This document shows positions 54,601-61,657 of a stretch of DNA of 64,000 nucleotides, piece after piece. The notes under the pieces were generated by a model. The model was not told the DNA's origin, did not search any database, and worked only from the letters and a program-made list of their open reading frames with translations. Source of the DNA: Nonomuraea montanisoli (lineage in GTDB: Bacteria; Actinomycetota; Actinomycetes; Streptosporangiales; Streptosporangiaceae); contig NZ_JABWGN010000002.1 of assembly GCF_013363975.1 (NCBI RefSeq), positions 434,001-498,000 of the forward strand, given 5' to 3'. The position numbers and the translations under genes are program-made. Numbering within the stretch: position 1 is the first letter of the stretch; the number at the start of each line of letters is the position of its first letter.

Positions 54601-55793
54601 TGCACGGAGACCTGGTCGCCACCTACACCAGCACCGCCCTCGCCACCACCACCCACTATGACCCGTTCGGCATCAGCACTGCCCAAACTGGTGCCAAGAC
54701 CAACCTCGGCTACCAGGGTGCCTACACCGACCCGGACACCGGCAAGGTCAACATGCACGCCCGCTGGTACCAGCCCGGCACCGGCTCCTTCACCAGCCGC
54801 GACACCGCCACCCTCACCCCCACCCCATCAGTCCAAGCAAACCGCTACACCTACGCCAACGCCTCCCTCCTCACCGGCATCGACCCCACCGGCCACTCCA
54901 CCGTCATTACCAGCGGCGTCGGGACCACCTGGGACACTCCCAGCTACGCTGGATCGGAAGTCGGGGGAGTTTGGGGCACTTCCTATGGGCCTGTCCGCGA
55001 CAACTACGAAATCGGCGACTGCACCGTTTGTTTTGGTGCCGGAGAAATAATCGTCGATCCCCGTTGGGTCCGTAGCGTCGAATACAACCCGGAGTGGGGC
55101 GAGGACGAAGCGCGCCGGGCAGGGGTGGTTGCATCGGGGCCGGGGGTTGGCCGTCAGGCACCCTCAGGGTACTGGGCAGCTGACGCAGAACGTCGACAGA
55201 CCCTGGCAGACCTTTATGATCCTCAGATGTCCCAGAAAGAGATAAACAGGCTTTGGAATAATCTCAAGCACGTTTCAAAGGATGGGTGGTACGGACCATC
55301 AAGTGCCGGCGGGCTTCAGGTTAGGCGGGTTGAATCTAAGTATGGATTCTACTATCAGTTCCGCTACGTCATCGGCACACGGCTGGGAGTTACGTCGACC
55401 GAAGCGATGAATTGGGTGAAGCAAAACTTCGCAAAAGTCTTTCCTTTTGGCGGATGTGGGGCGACTCTCGAACTGGGCGAAAGATGTAATCTGACTGGAG
55501 TCCCTGGATGGAGTCTTCTCGGGAAGACGGCGCCCATCAAGGTGGTTCACGCGTCCGCTCGTACGTTCACCTTCGAAGCGCTCGACGGTCATTTCGATCC
55601 TACTGGTTCCCGGATCACGTTCCGTATCAGTAGCCTTGGAAATGAACGTCTCGGCCTCACCGTCACCGCATTCGGTCCAGAAGGCGGTATTCAAAGCACC
55701 GGAATAGGGCGCTGGTTCTCCGCTCTCACAGCTCGCGATACATGGATCAAGTTCCAGCAGGGAATCCAAACCAAGATGCCATATGATCTATGA
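48651..55793 (+). CDS. Secreted RHS-repeat protein with LamG domain and variable C-terminal tip
   Basis: 2,380 residues. Order: signal peptide (1-34, ending AQAQA); ~150-residue low-homology part; DUF6531-like segment (VAVAGPPLSVTRSYN, about 255-280); first RHS/YD repeats; a LamG/concanavalin domain (about 450-663, PYGYWRFNETSG to AAVYDRPLTQAEVEAHYA); about 50 YD repeats (YDxxGR/L pattern) to ~2030; RHS core end YQPGTGSFTSRD...LTGIDPTGHS (about 2040-2083). The tip (2084-2380) is unlike the rest, lower in GC and without a recognised domain; it includes VFPFGGCGATLE and RTFTFEALDGHFDPTG. Such tips are usually toxic enzymes released by self-cleavage after the core. Probable polymorphic toxin or cell-contact protein. 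Confidence 0.88.
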   Translation: MRRILSWARVRAALVLIGLLPGLMVTMSEPAQAQAVAALSAVVGQERVETPRQMAGNAVRALPPLTPTKAVKQPQLRDADERPKGALPLERGRNEELPSPKERQLPSGVARAEQIDAGCCSPLIQDRFPANRALVDSLTPTLTAYVSSANALEYTFNVCDSIIMQWGKCVSSGALNQIHSWRVPEGKLEWGKQYYWELIAKDLGTSATTKSPIDTFTTGVRQPMMGSQLSARGVNGQEFNQLSGNYTTAFTDAQVAVAGPPLSVTRSYNTLDARVDGMFGAGWSTLWDMKIVAESKSLLVTQADGRVLRFATKGDGTYQPPPSMHYTLADQQGGGWRLMDKSSTSYLFDASGRLVKIRDGRGRSQDLLYGSNGRLESASVAGRTLRFGWTGAHVTSVSTDAVDGKPLTWTYEYDGDRLMASCSPTTAPNCTRYEYGSGSAYRSRILDSEPYGYWRFNETSGTRAANLGWGAEPATYSSPSLGQPGALAGTGDTSVGIDSEYNEGISLPPHTIGRLVGRASIEVWFKTSKPGVLFSAGEDTWDDSAIYIGTDGKLRGQFHELLGDDVRYTPITTTGAVNDGQWHHAVLTADEGTDHLYLDGKLVGKLVAPRSEYWWEPQAQFVDGQLISGWPAESRGFEGQLDEAAVYDRPLTQAEVEAHYAARLEAPNKLTKITLPSGRVWASNTYDAATDRIKTHTDQHGGTWQIGAPVIDAAWATSTVTVTDPNNKTVKTVHDGWRGYRVVSVTDQLGEKTTYDYDTGGFRAKVVDPNDNVFTWANDERGNPISTTSCRGSNDCQTAYATYYLNANDEFDPRNDRQLTSRDARSSSQTDNTYATVFEYNSYGEQTKETTPATADFPNGRSVTVAYTDGTEPAVNGGTTPAGLVAKKTDARGNAWTYRYTAAGDLAEQTNPAGLVTKLEYDTVGRLSASTQVSQAHPDGVKMTFAYDGVGRLVTQTEPGVKNEVSGVTHTKQTTFGYDPDGNKLSEKVADLTGGDAERATVYTYDGQGRLETTTDPEGGVVRQAWNTVGQVTRVTDARGTVIENGYTDRGQLATRTLKGWTGSPVNPQPAKDVLLESYSYDAAGRLAAQADAMGRKTSFEYYNNNLLRKKIADDVKLNGLSTPRDVVLEEHTYDAAGNRLTLVTPNGTTSVVTVTTHYVYDTASRLASQTFSPGGLDRKTAFVYDANGNVLRKTLTGAGTSRAEVSEFVYDKMNLVTKTTVENGADDLISTSDYDDRSLVVATTDPRGNATGADKAAFTSTLRYDALGRLVEATGPQVKVDKAGSSSDARPSARYGYDTFGATTHERDAEGRTVTSVFDKAGRLASKSAPPYTPPGGTAVTPTTSHGYDKAGQLIRTTDPRGYTSTFEYDQLGRQVRVTDPVPEGETPGRWVAEYDMAGEQLAAVDPTGARSEATYDDLGRKITETQVERKPSAAAYTTKLEYDDASRLTKSVAPGNRTTTYEVNAAGEVTEQTDPAANTTTMAYDQAGRLTKTTNVALGTATLAEYDLAGRKTALKDLKGETVLRTMSTGYDPAGNPTTLTSGEGHVTKQNFDALNRLTSLIEPVKDGETITTSFGYDATGARTRLTDGRGNATWTTYNVLGLVETVTEPSTTAHPDAADRTWIAVYDKAGNPTALIQPGGVRIDRTFDHLGRLTKETGAGGGATSAERSFGYDLAGRQTTIGDLTVDYNDRTLPLAIKRGAAQQTGYSYDELGNPTQRVDAAGTATFTWDNAGRLWTATDPVTTRKITYDYDQANRVKTMTAKVGTTSADTQVFTYDDLDRAKTHTLKSSTGAQLAQITYGWDKDDNLTTKTTAGLAGAGTNTYGYDHAGRLTSWTAPGGAKTLYEWDAAGNRTKAGDKTYTYDERNRLTTGDGSTYTYTPRGTLATETKNGATTQLTFDAFDRLIADGDSLYSYDSLDRVTTRTRGTTKQTFAYTGLTNDLAAISDSSGAVQAKYGRDAFGGLLGQKEGTSPALATLTDLHGDLVATYTSTALATTTHYDPFGISTAQTGAKTNLGYQGAYTDPDTGKVNMHARWYQPGTGSFTSRDTATLTPTPSVQANRYTYANASLLTGIDPTGHSTVITSGVGTTWDTPSYAGSEVGGVWGTSYGPVRDNYEIGDCTVCFGAGEIIVDPRWVRSVEYNPEWGEDEARRAGVVASGPGVGRQAPSGYWAADAERRQTLADLYDPQMSQKEINRLWNNLKHVSKDGWYGPSSAGGLQVRRVESKYGFYYQFRYVIGTRLGVTSTEAMNWVKQNFAKVFPFGGCGATLELGERCNLTGVPGWSLLGKTAPIKVVHASARTFTFEALDGHFDPTGSRITFRISSLGNERLGLTVTAFGPEGGIQSTGIGRWFSALTARDTWIKFQQGIQTKMPYDL
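54900..55793 (+). other. RHS C-terminal tip, AT-richer
   Basis: Encodes the ~297 residues after the core. Base composition and codon choice differ from the RHS body (more A/T at wobble positions; for example AAATCGGCG, TTTGTTTTGG). Cysteine pairs (DCTVCF; GGCGATLELGERC) are notable. No active-site motif is recognised by eye. Confidence 0.7.
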
Positions 55794-55884
55794 TTCTCGC
55801 ACCTCGAGTGAACGTTTCGTCCCCGGTGTCAGCGAATCTGATCACAGCATGATCGCGTGATTCGACCGATCAGATACGGGGCTG

Positions 55885-56345
55885 GTGATGTTCTGTGGTG
55901 CTGCAGTCGAATTCAATGCTGGGCCACGTGGTCAGTCTGATCCGCTGGCACCGGGGGCCTGGCGAGTGCTCCCCGGGCGGCAGGGATTGCTGGTGCTGAT
56001 CTACGTGTGCAAAGGAGAAACTGTAGAGCTGAGAGCGGCTTCGGAGTGTCGACGGCAACGGCGCGGCGGTATGTGGAAGAGGCGGCAATGCTGGCTGCTG
56101 CCCCCCAGGTTCGACCAGACGCTACGTAAGGCCGCGCTAGGACGGCCGCACCATCTGATGGTGGACGGCGCGCTGTTCGAACCGATCGGATCGAGACTCA
56201 TCGGCCGTACTTCTCGGAAGCATCGCCTGAACGAGATGAACGCCCAGGTCATCGCCTCGTCAGATGGGGCAATTCTGTGGATGGGAGAGTGCAGCCGGGC
56301 AAGACGCACGAGTTGAGCGCGGCCCGCACGTGGGGCATTACAATC
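55885..56345 (+). pseudogene. IS5-type (DDE_Tnp_4) transposase remnant
   Basis: Pieces of one transposase appear in alternating frames: GRQGLLVLIYVCKGET (HTH_Tnp_4-like), then GFGVSTATARRYVEEAAML (second frame), then HHLMVDGALFEPI (first catalytic Asp region; LDGTLIPID in intact elements), NAQVIASSDGAILWM, and PGKTHELSAARTWGI. At least three frameshifts and several stops; N- and C-terminal parts are missing. No terminal inverted repeats were recognised. It indicates old insertion activity in the island. Confidence 0.8.
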
Positions 56346-56395
56346 AACTTGGTGGATCTGCCCCGTGAACCGTGGCCTATAATCTTGGAGTAGCT

Positions 56396-56650
56396 GTGCA
56401 GAGGAAGTCGCCGATAATTTTCGGATTGGCTGGTGCGGTAAGCGCGGCGCTTGCCTTTATTGTCGCTTTCGCTATTCTTGCCATCGCGTTCGGGCCGCTG
56501 GGCATATATGCCGGGTCTTGGATTCTGCCTGTCGCCCTTTTTCTCCTTGGTGGACTTCTGGCGACTAAAGCGCAACGACGGATGTTCGCCGTTGGAGTCA
56601 TGGCATCCTCTCTCATAATACTTGTATACATGCTTATGTCTTGGAAATAG
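56396..56650 (+). CDS. Small three-helix membrane protein, possible immunity protein
   Basis: 84 residues from GTG 56396 (GGAG about 8 bp upstream). Three hydrophobic helices: about 9-31 (IFGLAGAVSAALAFIVAFAIL), 40-58 (AGSWILPVALFLLGGL) and 66-82. It is AT-richer than the window, like the RHS tip. Position downstream of an RHS gene is where immunity genes sit, but a transposase remnant lies between and no homology is recognised. Confidence 0.6.
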   Translation: MQRKSPIIFGLAGAVSAALAFIVAFAILAIAFGPLGIYAGSWILPVALFLLGGLLATKAQRRMFAVGVMASSLIILVYMLMSWK

Positions 56651-56814
56651 GAGACAGTCGCGGGTGCGGCAATGTCGCTGCGCTCGCCATACGCGTGGCT
56701 CGGGTATCCATCAGGAACACGAGGGCTTAACGTCGCCCTGCGGCTCGGTGGACGCGGCGACCACCGCGCCGTCGGACGTCCTTTCGTGCGGCCTGCGCAG
56801 CGCCGAGGTCGGAA

Positions 56815-57103
56815 CGTCGTCAGCCGAGCTAGCGCTGAGGTGCCGGAGCTGACGCGGGAAGAGCTGGTGGAGGGTGGCCGCCGGCTGGCCAAGGTGACGG
56901 AAGTCCGTCCCAGGGTGCTGGGGGTGTAGGCGTACCGGACTGCTTTTGCTCGTCCCAAGGCGGTGGTGAGGTTGCAGGGGGAGTCGGTGGGTGGGGTGCC
57001 GGTGTGGGTGGTGCCGAATCCGAGTGGGTTGAACGCGCATTGGACGTTGGCGGGGATCGCGGAGGAGCTGCGGCGGGTGCGCGAGCACATCGGCCGGGCT
57101 TGA
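56815..57103 (+). pseudogene. Second, decayed copy of the mug 3' half
   Basis: Begins exactly at AACGTCGTCAGCCG (mug NVVSR) with unrelated sequence before it. It reads VVSRASAEVPELTREELVEGGRRLA..., loses codons in two places, has a TAG where the parent has codons GVSAYR, then continues in frame through VWVVPNPSGLNAHWTLAGIAEELRRVREHIGRA to a stop. It lacks the N-terminal catalytic half, so it is not functional. It forms the right repeat bounding the island. Confidence 0.88.
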
Positions 57104-57107
57104 GTGG

Positions 57108-57167
57108 CATGCGACGCCCACAGATGACACGCGGCGCCCACGGGTGACACGCGGCGCCCACGGGTGA
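57108..57167. repeat. 20-bp tandem repeat, 3 units
   Basis: Units at 57108-57127, 57128-57147 and 57148-57167; units 2 and 3 are identical. It lies between the mug remnant and crtE. Confidence 0.9.
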
Positions 57168-57236
57168 AACGACCCTGCCGAGTGCATCCGAACGTCCGTC
57201 CGCTCTCGAAGGTCATGGTGACGAGCGGAGGCATTC

Positions 57237-58322
57237 GTGACCATGACCGTACTGACCGGCTCCGTCCGCGAGCTGGTCGACCGACATCTGACGGAGATCG
57301 TCGAGCGTGAGACGGGCGAGCTCGGCTTCGTGGGGGACGAGGGCGTCGGGACCGTGCGCCGCTTCCTCGCGGACTTCGTCCTGCGTGGCGGCAAGCGGCT
57401 GCGGCCGTCCTTCGTGTACTGGGGACACCGGGCCGCGGGCGGGCGGCCGGAGGACCTGGACGCGGTGCTGTCGGCCGGCTGCGCGGTGGAGCTCGTGCAC
57501 GCCTGCGCGCTGCTGCTCGACGACGTCATGGACGAGTCGGGCACCCGGCGGGGCCGCGTCACGGCGCACCGGGCGCTGGCCGAGGAGCACCGGCGCGCCG
57601 AGTGGCGGGGCGATCCCAGGCGGCACGGGGAATCGGTGGCGACGCTGCTCGGGCTGCTCGCCTACACCTGGGCCGACAGCGCGATGCTGGCCGCCGGCGG
57701 GCCGTACCGGGCGTGGGAGGTGTTCACCCGGCTGCGCGTGGAGCTGATCGGCGGTCAGTACCTGGACCTGGTCCACGCCGCTCACGGCCGCGCCACGCGC
57801 CGCCGGATCATGGAGATCGGCGCGTACAAGTCCGGCAAGTACACGGTCGAGCGCCCCCTGCACCTGGGGCACGCGCTCGCCGGCGGCGACGGCGCGACGC
57901 TCGCGGCGCTCAGCGCGTACGCGGCGCCGCTCGGGCAGGCGTTCCAGCTCCGCGACGACGTGCTCGGTGTCTTCGGCGACCCGGCGCGCACTGGCAAGCC
58001 CGCGGGCGCCGACCTGCTGCTCGGCAAGCAGACCTACCTGCTGGCCGAGGCTCGCGCGCGCACCGGCGAGCTCGGCGCCGCGATCCTCGGCCCCGTACGC
58101 GACGAGGCCAAGGTGGGTGGCGCGGCCGACGTGCGTCACGAGGTGGACTTGGCCGCCGCCCGTGAGCTGATCGTCGCCTGCGGCGCTCTTGAGGCGGCCG
58201 AGCGGCGCATCGGCGCGCTGGCGGGTGAAGCGGCGGCGGCGCTCGAAGCGCCCTGTCTGCCCGCCGACGCCGCGGCTGCCCTCGTCGAACTGGCCCGCCA
58301 GGCCACGGAACGGGTGGCGTGA
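57237..58322 (+). CDS. crtE: Geranylgeranyl (polyprenyl) diphosphate synthase
   Basis: 361 residues. First Asp-rich motif DDVMD (95-99) in LLLDDVMDESGTRRG; second in FQLRDDVLGVFGD; conserved GGKRLRP. It condenses isopentenyl diphosphate with allylic diphosphates to C20 (GGPP) for carotenoids. GTG 57237 follows GGAGG. First gene of the carotenoid cluster, with crtI and crtB on the same strand. Confidence 0.92.
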   Translation: MTMTVLTGSVRELVDRHLTEIVERETGELGFVGDEGVGTVRRFLADFVLRGGKRLRPSFVYWGHRAAGGRPEDLDAVLSAGCAVELVHACALLLDDVMDESGTRRGRVTAHRALAEEHRRAEWRGDPRRHGESVATLLGLLAYTWADSAMLAAGGPYRAWEVFTRLRVELIGGQYLDLVHAAHGRATRRRIMEIGAYKSGKYTVERPLHLGHALAGGDGATLAALSAYAAPLGQAFQLRDDVLGVFGDPARTGKPAGADLLLGKQTYLLAEARARTGELGAAILGPVRDEAKVGGAADVRHEVDLAAARELIVACGALEAAERRIGALAGEAAAALEAPCLPADAAAALVELARQATERVA

Positions 58323-58499
58323 TGGTCATGGGGTGGGCGACTTGCCAGGTCGCTGAGGGGTCGGCGTGATGGTCACGGAGCGGGTGTCTCGTCAGGCTAC
58401 GGAGCGGGTCGGCGTGATGGTCATGGAGTGGGTGGCCCTCCAGGCCACGGAGCCGGGTGGCGTCATGGCCATGGAGCTAGCCGCGGAGCGGGTGGCGTG
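58318..58499. repeat. Degenerate ~55-60-bp tandem duplications at crtE-crtI junction
   Basis: The crtE 3' end (CAGGCCACGG-AACGGGTGGCGTGATGG) recurs about three more times with variation (for example GTGATGGTCACGG, GCTACGGAGCGGGT, CCAGGCCACGGAG). Each copy recreates a TGATGG stop-start signal. The real crtI start is the last ATG at 58500. Confidence 0.8.
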
Positions 58500-59912
58500 A
58501 TGGACGTGGTCATCGGGGCCGGGCTGGCCGGCCTGTCGGCGGCGATCCACCTGGCCGCGGCCGGGCGCGAGGTGACCGTCGTGGAGACGCGGGACGTCCC
58601 CGGCGGCTGCTGCGGCACGGCCGAACTCGGGCCGTACCGCTTCGACACCGGGCCGTCGGTGCTCACCATGCCCGGCGTGCTGGCCGAGGTCTTCGGCGCG
58701 GCCGGGGAGGAGCTCGACCGGTGGCTGCCGCTGCGCCGCCTCGACCCCGCCTACCGGCTGCTCTTCCACGACGGCTCCCGGCTGGACGTGCTGCCGGACG
58801 CCGACGCCATGATCGGGCAGGTGCGCGAGCTGTGCGGGCCCGCCGAGGCCGAGCGCTACCGGCGCTTCCGCGCCCTGCTGGGCCGGCTGTTCGCCGCCGA
58901 GTGGAGCGTGTTCGTCGACGCGGACATGACCCGCCTGCGCGCCCTGGCCAGGCCGGTCGCGCTGCTGCGCCTGGCGGCCATGGGCGGCTTCCGCCGTCTC
59001 GACCGGCTCGTGGCCGCCCATCTCACCGACGAGCGGCTCATCCGGGCGCACACCTTCCAGGCGCTGTACGCGGGACTGTCGCCGCGGCGGGCGCTGGGCG
59101 TCTACGCCGTCATCTCCCACATGGACACCGTGGGAGGCGTCTACTTCCCCGAGAGCGGCGGCATGCACGCCGTGCCCGTCGCCATGGCCGCCCTCGCCGG
59201 CAAACTCGGCGTGACGTTCCGGTACGGCACGCGCGCCACCCGGGTCGAGGCCGGCGGTGACGGCGTCACGGCGGTGCGCCTGGACACCGGGGAACGGCTT
59301 GCCGCCCGCGCCGTCGTGGTGGCCGGCGACCTGGTGCGCGCCCACGCGGAGCTCCTGCCCAGGGCCGCGGCCGACTGGCGGTTGCGCCGGCCGCGCTTCT
59401 CCCCGTCGTGCGTCGTGACCCACATCGGGCTGGACCGTCCCCTGCCCGGCCAGGCCCACCACACGCTGCACCTCGGCAGGCAGTGGGCGCGCACGTTCGC
59501 CGCACTGGAGGCGGGACGGCCGCAACCCGACCCCAGCATCCTCGTCACCCACCCCTCCCCGGACACGCTCAGCGTCCTGGAGCCCGCGCCCAACCTGCTC
59601 GGCCGCGGCTGGGACACCGTGGAGGACCGCCTCCTGGCCCGCCTGGACGCGCTCGGCTACGGCGACCTGTCCCGGGCGCCCCGGCTCACCTGGAACCCCC
59701 GCCGGTGGGCGGCCGAAGGCCACACCGCGGGCACCCCCTTCGCCCTGGACCACCGCTTCACGCAGACGGCCTGGTTCCGGCCGTCCGGCGCGGCCCGCCG
59801 CGTCCCCGGCCTGCACTTCGCGGGCATGCACACCGCCCCGGGCGTCGGCGTGCCGCCCGTGCTGCTGTCCGGGCGGCTGGCCGCCCGCCGCGTTCTCAAG
59901 GAGGCACGATGA
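58500..59912 (+). CDS. crtI: Phytoene desaturase
   Basis: 470 residues. FAD-binding Rossmann motif VVIGAGLAGLSAAIHLAAAG at the N-terminus; FDTGPSVLTMP; C-terminal FAGMHTAPGVGVPPVLLSGRLAA. The bacterial enzyme desaturates phytoene stepwise to lycopene or neurosporene. ATG 58500 was chosen because homologues begin MDVVIGAG; a GTG 58428 lies in the repeats. Stop and crtB start overlap (ATGA). Confidence 0.93.
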   Translation: MDVVIGAGLAGLSAAIHLAAAGREVTVVETRDVPGGCCGTAELGPYRFDTGPSVLTMPGVLAEVFGAAGEELDRWLPLRRLDPAYRLLFHDGSRLDVLPDADAMIGQVRELCGPAEAERYRRFRALLGRLFAAEWSVFVDADMTRLRALARPVALLRLAAMGGFRRLDRLVAAHLTDERLIRAHTFQALYAGLSPRRALGVYAVISHMDTVGGVYFPESGGMHAVPVAMAALAGKLGVTFRYGTRATRVEAGGDGVTAVRLDTGERLAARAVVVAGDLVRAHAELLPRAAADWRLRRPRFSPSCVVTHIGLDRPLPGQAHHTLHLGRQWARTFAALEAGRPQPDPSILVTHPSPDTLSVLEPAPNLLGRGWDTVEDRLLARLDALGYGDLSRAPRLTWNPRRWAAEGHTAGTPFALDHRFTQTAWFRPSGAARRVPGLHFAGMHTAPGVGVPPVLLSGRLAARRVLKEAR

Positions 59913-60865
59913 CCTGCCTGGGCACCCGGGCCGCCGCCCCGGCGATCGCCGCCGCGGAGGGCACGACCGGCCTGACCGCCGCCTACGAGCGTTGCCGCGC
60001 CCTGCACGCCCGTTTCGGCCGCTCCTACTACCTGGCCACGCTCCTCCTGCCCGCCTGGAAGCGCCGCCACGTCCACGCCCTGTACGGCTTCGCCCGGTAC
60101 GCCGACGAGATCGTCGACTCGTTCACCATGGACGGCGACCGCGCCGGCGCCCTCGACGCGCTGGAGGCCCGCGTCGCCGCGGCCCTGGCGGGCGAGCGGT
60201 CCGACGATCCCGTCCTGCCCGCCTTCGCCCACACCGTACGCTCCTTCGGCATCGGCCGCGGCGAGGTGGCCGCGTTCCTGCGCTCCATGCGCGCCGACCT
60301 GACCGTGACCCGCTACGCCACCTACGACGACCTGCTCGGCTACATGGAGGGCTCGGCGGCCGTCATCGGCACCATGATGCTGCCCGTCCTGGAGCCGCTG
60401 CCGGGGATGGAGGCCGCGGCCCGCGAGCCGGCCCGGCAGCTCGGCCTGGCCTTCCAGCTCACCAACTTCCTGCGCGACGTGGCCGAGGACCTCGCCCGCG
60501 GCCGGGTCTACCTGCCCGGGGCCGACCTCGACCGGTTCGGCGTCACGGAGGCGGCGCTGCGCGGCCCGCGCACGCCTCCCGAGGCCCGGCGGCTGCTGGC
60601 CTTCGAGGCCGGGCGCGCCCGGGATCACTACGCCCGGGCGCTGGAGGGCATCCCGCTGCTGACGCCGTCGTCGCGGCCGTGCGTGCGGGCCGCGTACGAG
60701 CTGTACGGCGGGATCCTGGCGGAGATCGAGCGCGGCGGGTACGAGGTGCTGGCCCGCCGCGCGCGGGTGCCGCGCCGCCGCAGGCTGGCGATCTTCACCC
60801 GGCACCTCGTGGCCGCCCGGGCGGCGGGCCGCCGCGAGCGCCGCGTCACCGTGGAGGTGCCGTGA
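59909..60865 (+). CDS. crtB: Phytoene synthase
   Basis: 318 residues, squalene/phytoene synthase family. Asp-rich motifs: YADEIVDSF (about 67-75) and TNFLRDVAEDLARGRVYLP. It condenses two GGPP to phytoene. AAGGAGG precedes ATG 59909, which overlaps the crtI stop. A terminal Arg-rich helix follows the domain. Confidence 0.94.
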   Translation: MTCLGTRAAAPAIAAAEGTTGLTAAYERCRALHARFGRSYYLATLLLPAWKRRHVHALYGFARYADEIVDSFTMDGDRAGALDALEARVAAALAGERSDDPVLPAFAHTVRSFGIGRGEVAAFLRSMRADLTVTRYATYDDLLGYMEGSAAVIGTMMLPVLEPLPGMEAAAREPARQLGLAFQLTNFLRDVAEDLARGRVYLPGADLDRFGVTEAALRGPRTPPEARRLLAFEAGRARDHYARALEGIPLLTPSSRPCVRAAYELYGGILAEIERGGYEVLARRARVPRRRRLAIFTRHLVAARAAGRRERRVTVEVP

Positions 60866-60893
60866 TCCCGCCGCTCAGCCGTGATCTCTCCGC

Positions 60894-61643
60894 TCAACCG
60901 GCCAGCGGGTCGGTCCCGTTCCACGTGCCCTCGCTCCCGTACGGGGCGAAGCGGGCGAACAGCTCCTCGGCGTACCAGCCGTCGCGCCGCACGCGGCCGA
61001 TCACGTCCCGGTGGACGTTCCCCCGGTAGGCGAACCGGCGGACGTCGGCCTCGTCCCGCCACAGGGAGAAGGTGGCCTGGCGGGCGAGCGGCCACTCGCC
61101 GGCGCCCAGGGAGGCGAGACAGCCGGGCTGCCCCAGCAGCTCGCGGTCCACGGACGGAACGGCGCGGTAGAAGGCGAGGAGCCGGGCGGGCCGGATCGAC
61201 GCCCGCGTGAGCACCGCCACCGGCCCCTCGCGACCGCCCGGGAAGCCGACGGCGGCGAGCGAGTCACGGCCGCCGCCAGGGAAGCCTGCGGCGAATCGGT
61301 CCCGGCCGCCGGGGAGGTCGGCGGCGAACGGGTCGCGTCCGCCCCAGCGGCCGTGCCAGGACAGCGGAGTCAGCCGCACGTGCCAGGACTCCGCCGCCGC
61401 GCGCCGCCAGCGCCGCGCGATCGGCGAGCCGCACAGGAACGCCTCCAACGCCGCCTCGTCCCGCCACACCGCGAACAGCGCCCAGCGGCGCAGGTCCGCG
61501 CCGGGCGTCATGGAGGCGCCCCGGCCGGTGCCGAGCAGACGGTGGAACGTCAGGCCGCCGGTACGCCGCAACACCGGCCGGTCGAAGGCCATGTACCGCA
61601 GGGCACTTCTGTCCGGGTACCTGATGAGGTGGAAGGAGGCCAC
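60894..61643 (-). CDS. Spheroidene monooxygenase-like protein (CrtA family)
   Basis: 249 residues from GTG 61643 ([17 protein letters not shown] five bases upstream). A GTG at 61661 overlapping the glycosyltransferase stop is the alternative. Family-like features: [50 protein letters not shown] Gly/Phe/Pro/Asp repeat-like insert ([17 protein letters not shown]) lies near residue 110. CrtA-type enzymes hydroxylate or ketolate carotenoid ends; target here unknown. Convergent with crtB. Confidence 0.82.
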   Translation of the reverse strand: MASFHLIRYPDRSALRYMAFDRPVLRRTGGLTFHRLLGTGRGASMTPGADLRRWALFAVWRDEAALEAFLCGSPIARRWRRAAAESWHVRLTPLSWHGRWGGRDPFAADLPGGRDRFAAGFPGGGRDSLAAVGFPGGREGPVAVLTRASIRPARLLAFYRAVPSVDRELLGQPGCLASLGAGEWPLARQATFSLWRDEADVRRFAYRGNVHRDVIGRVRRDGWYAEELFARFAPYGSEGTWNGTDPLAG

Positions 61644-61657
61644 CCCGCCCTCCGGGC

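Noticed and set aside
56622..56929. Plus-strand frames running into the mug fragment
   Set aside because: They combine intergenic sequence with the mug remnant in frame by chance; no conserved N-terminus.
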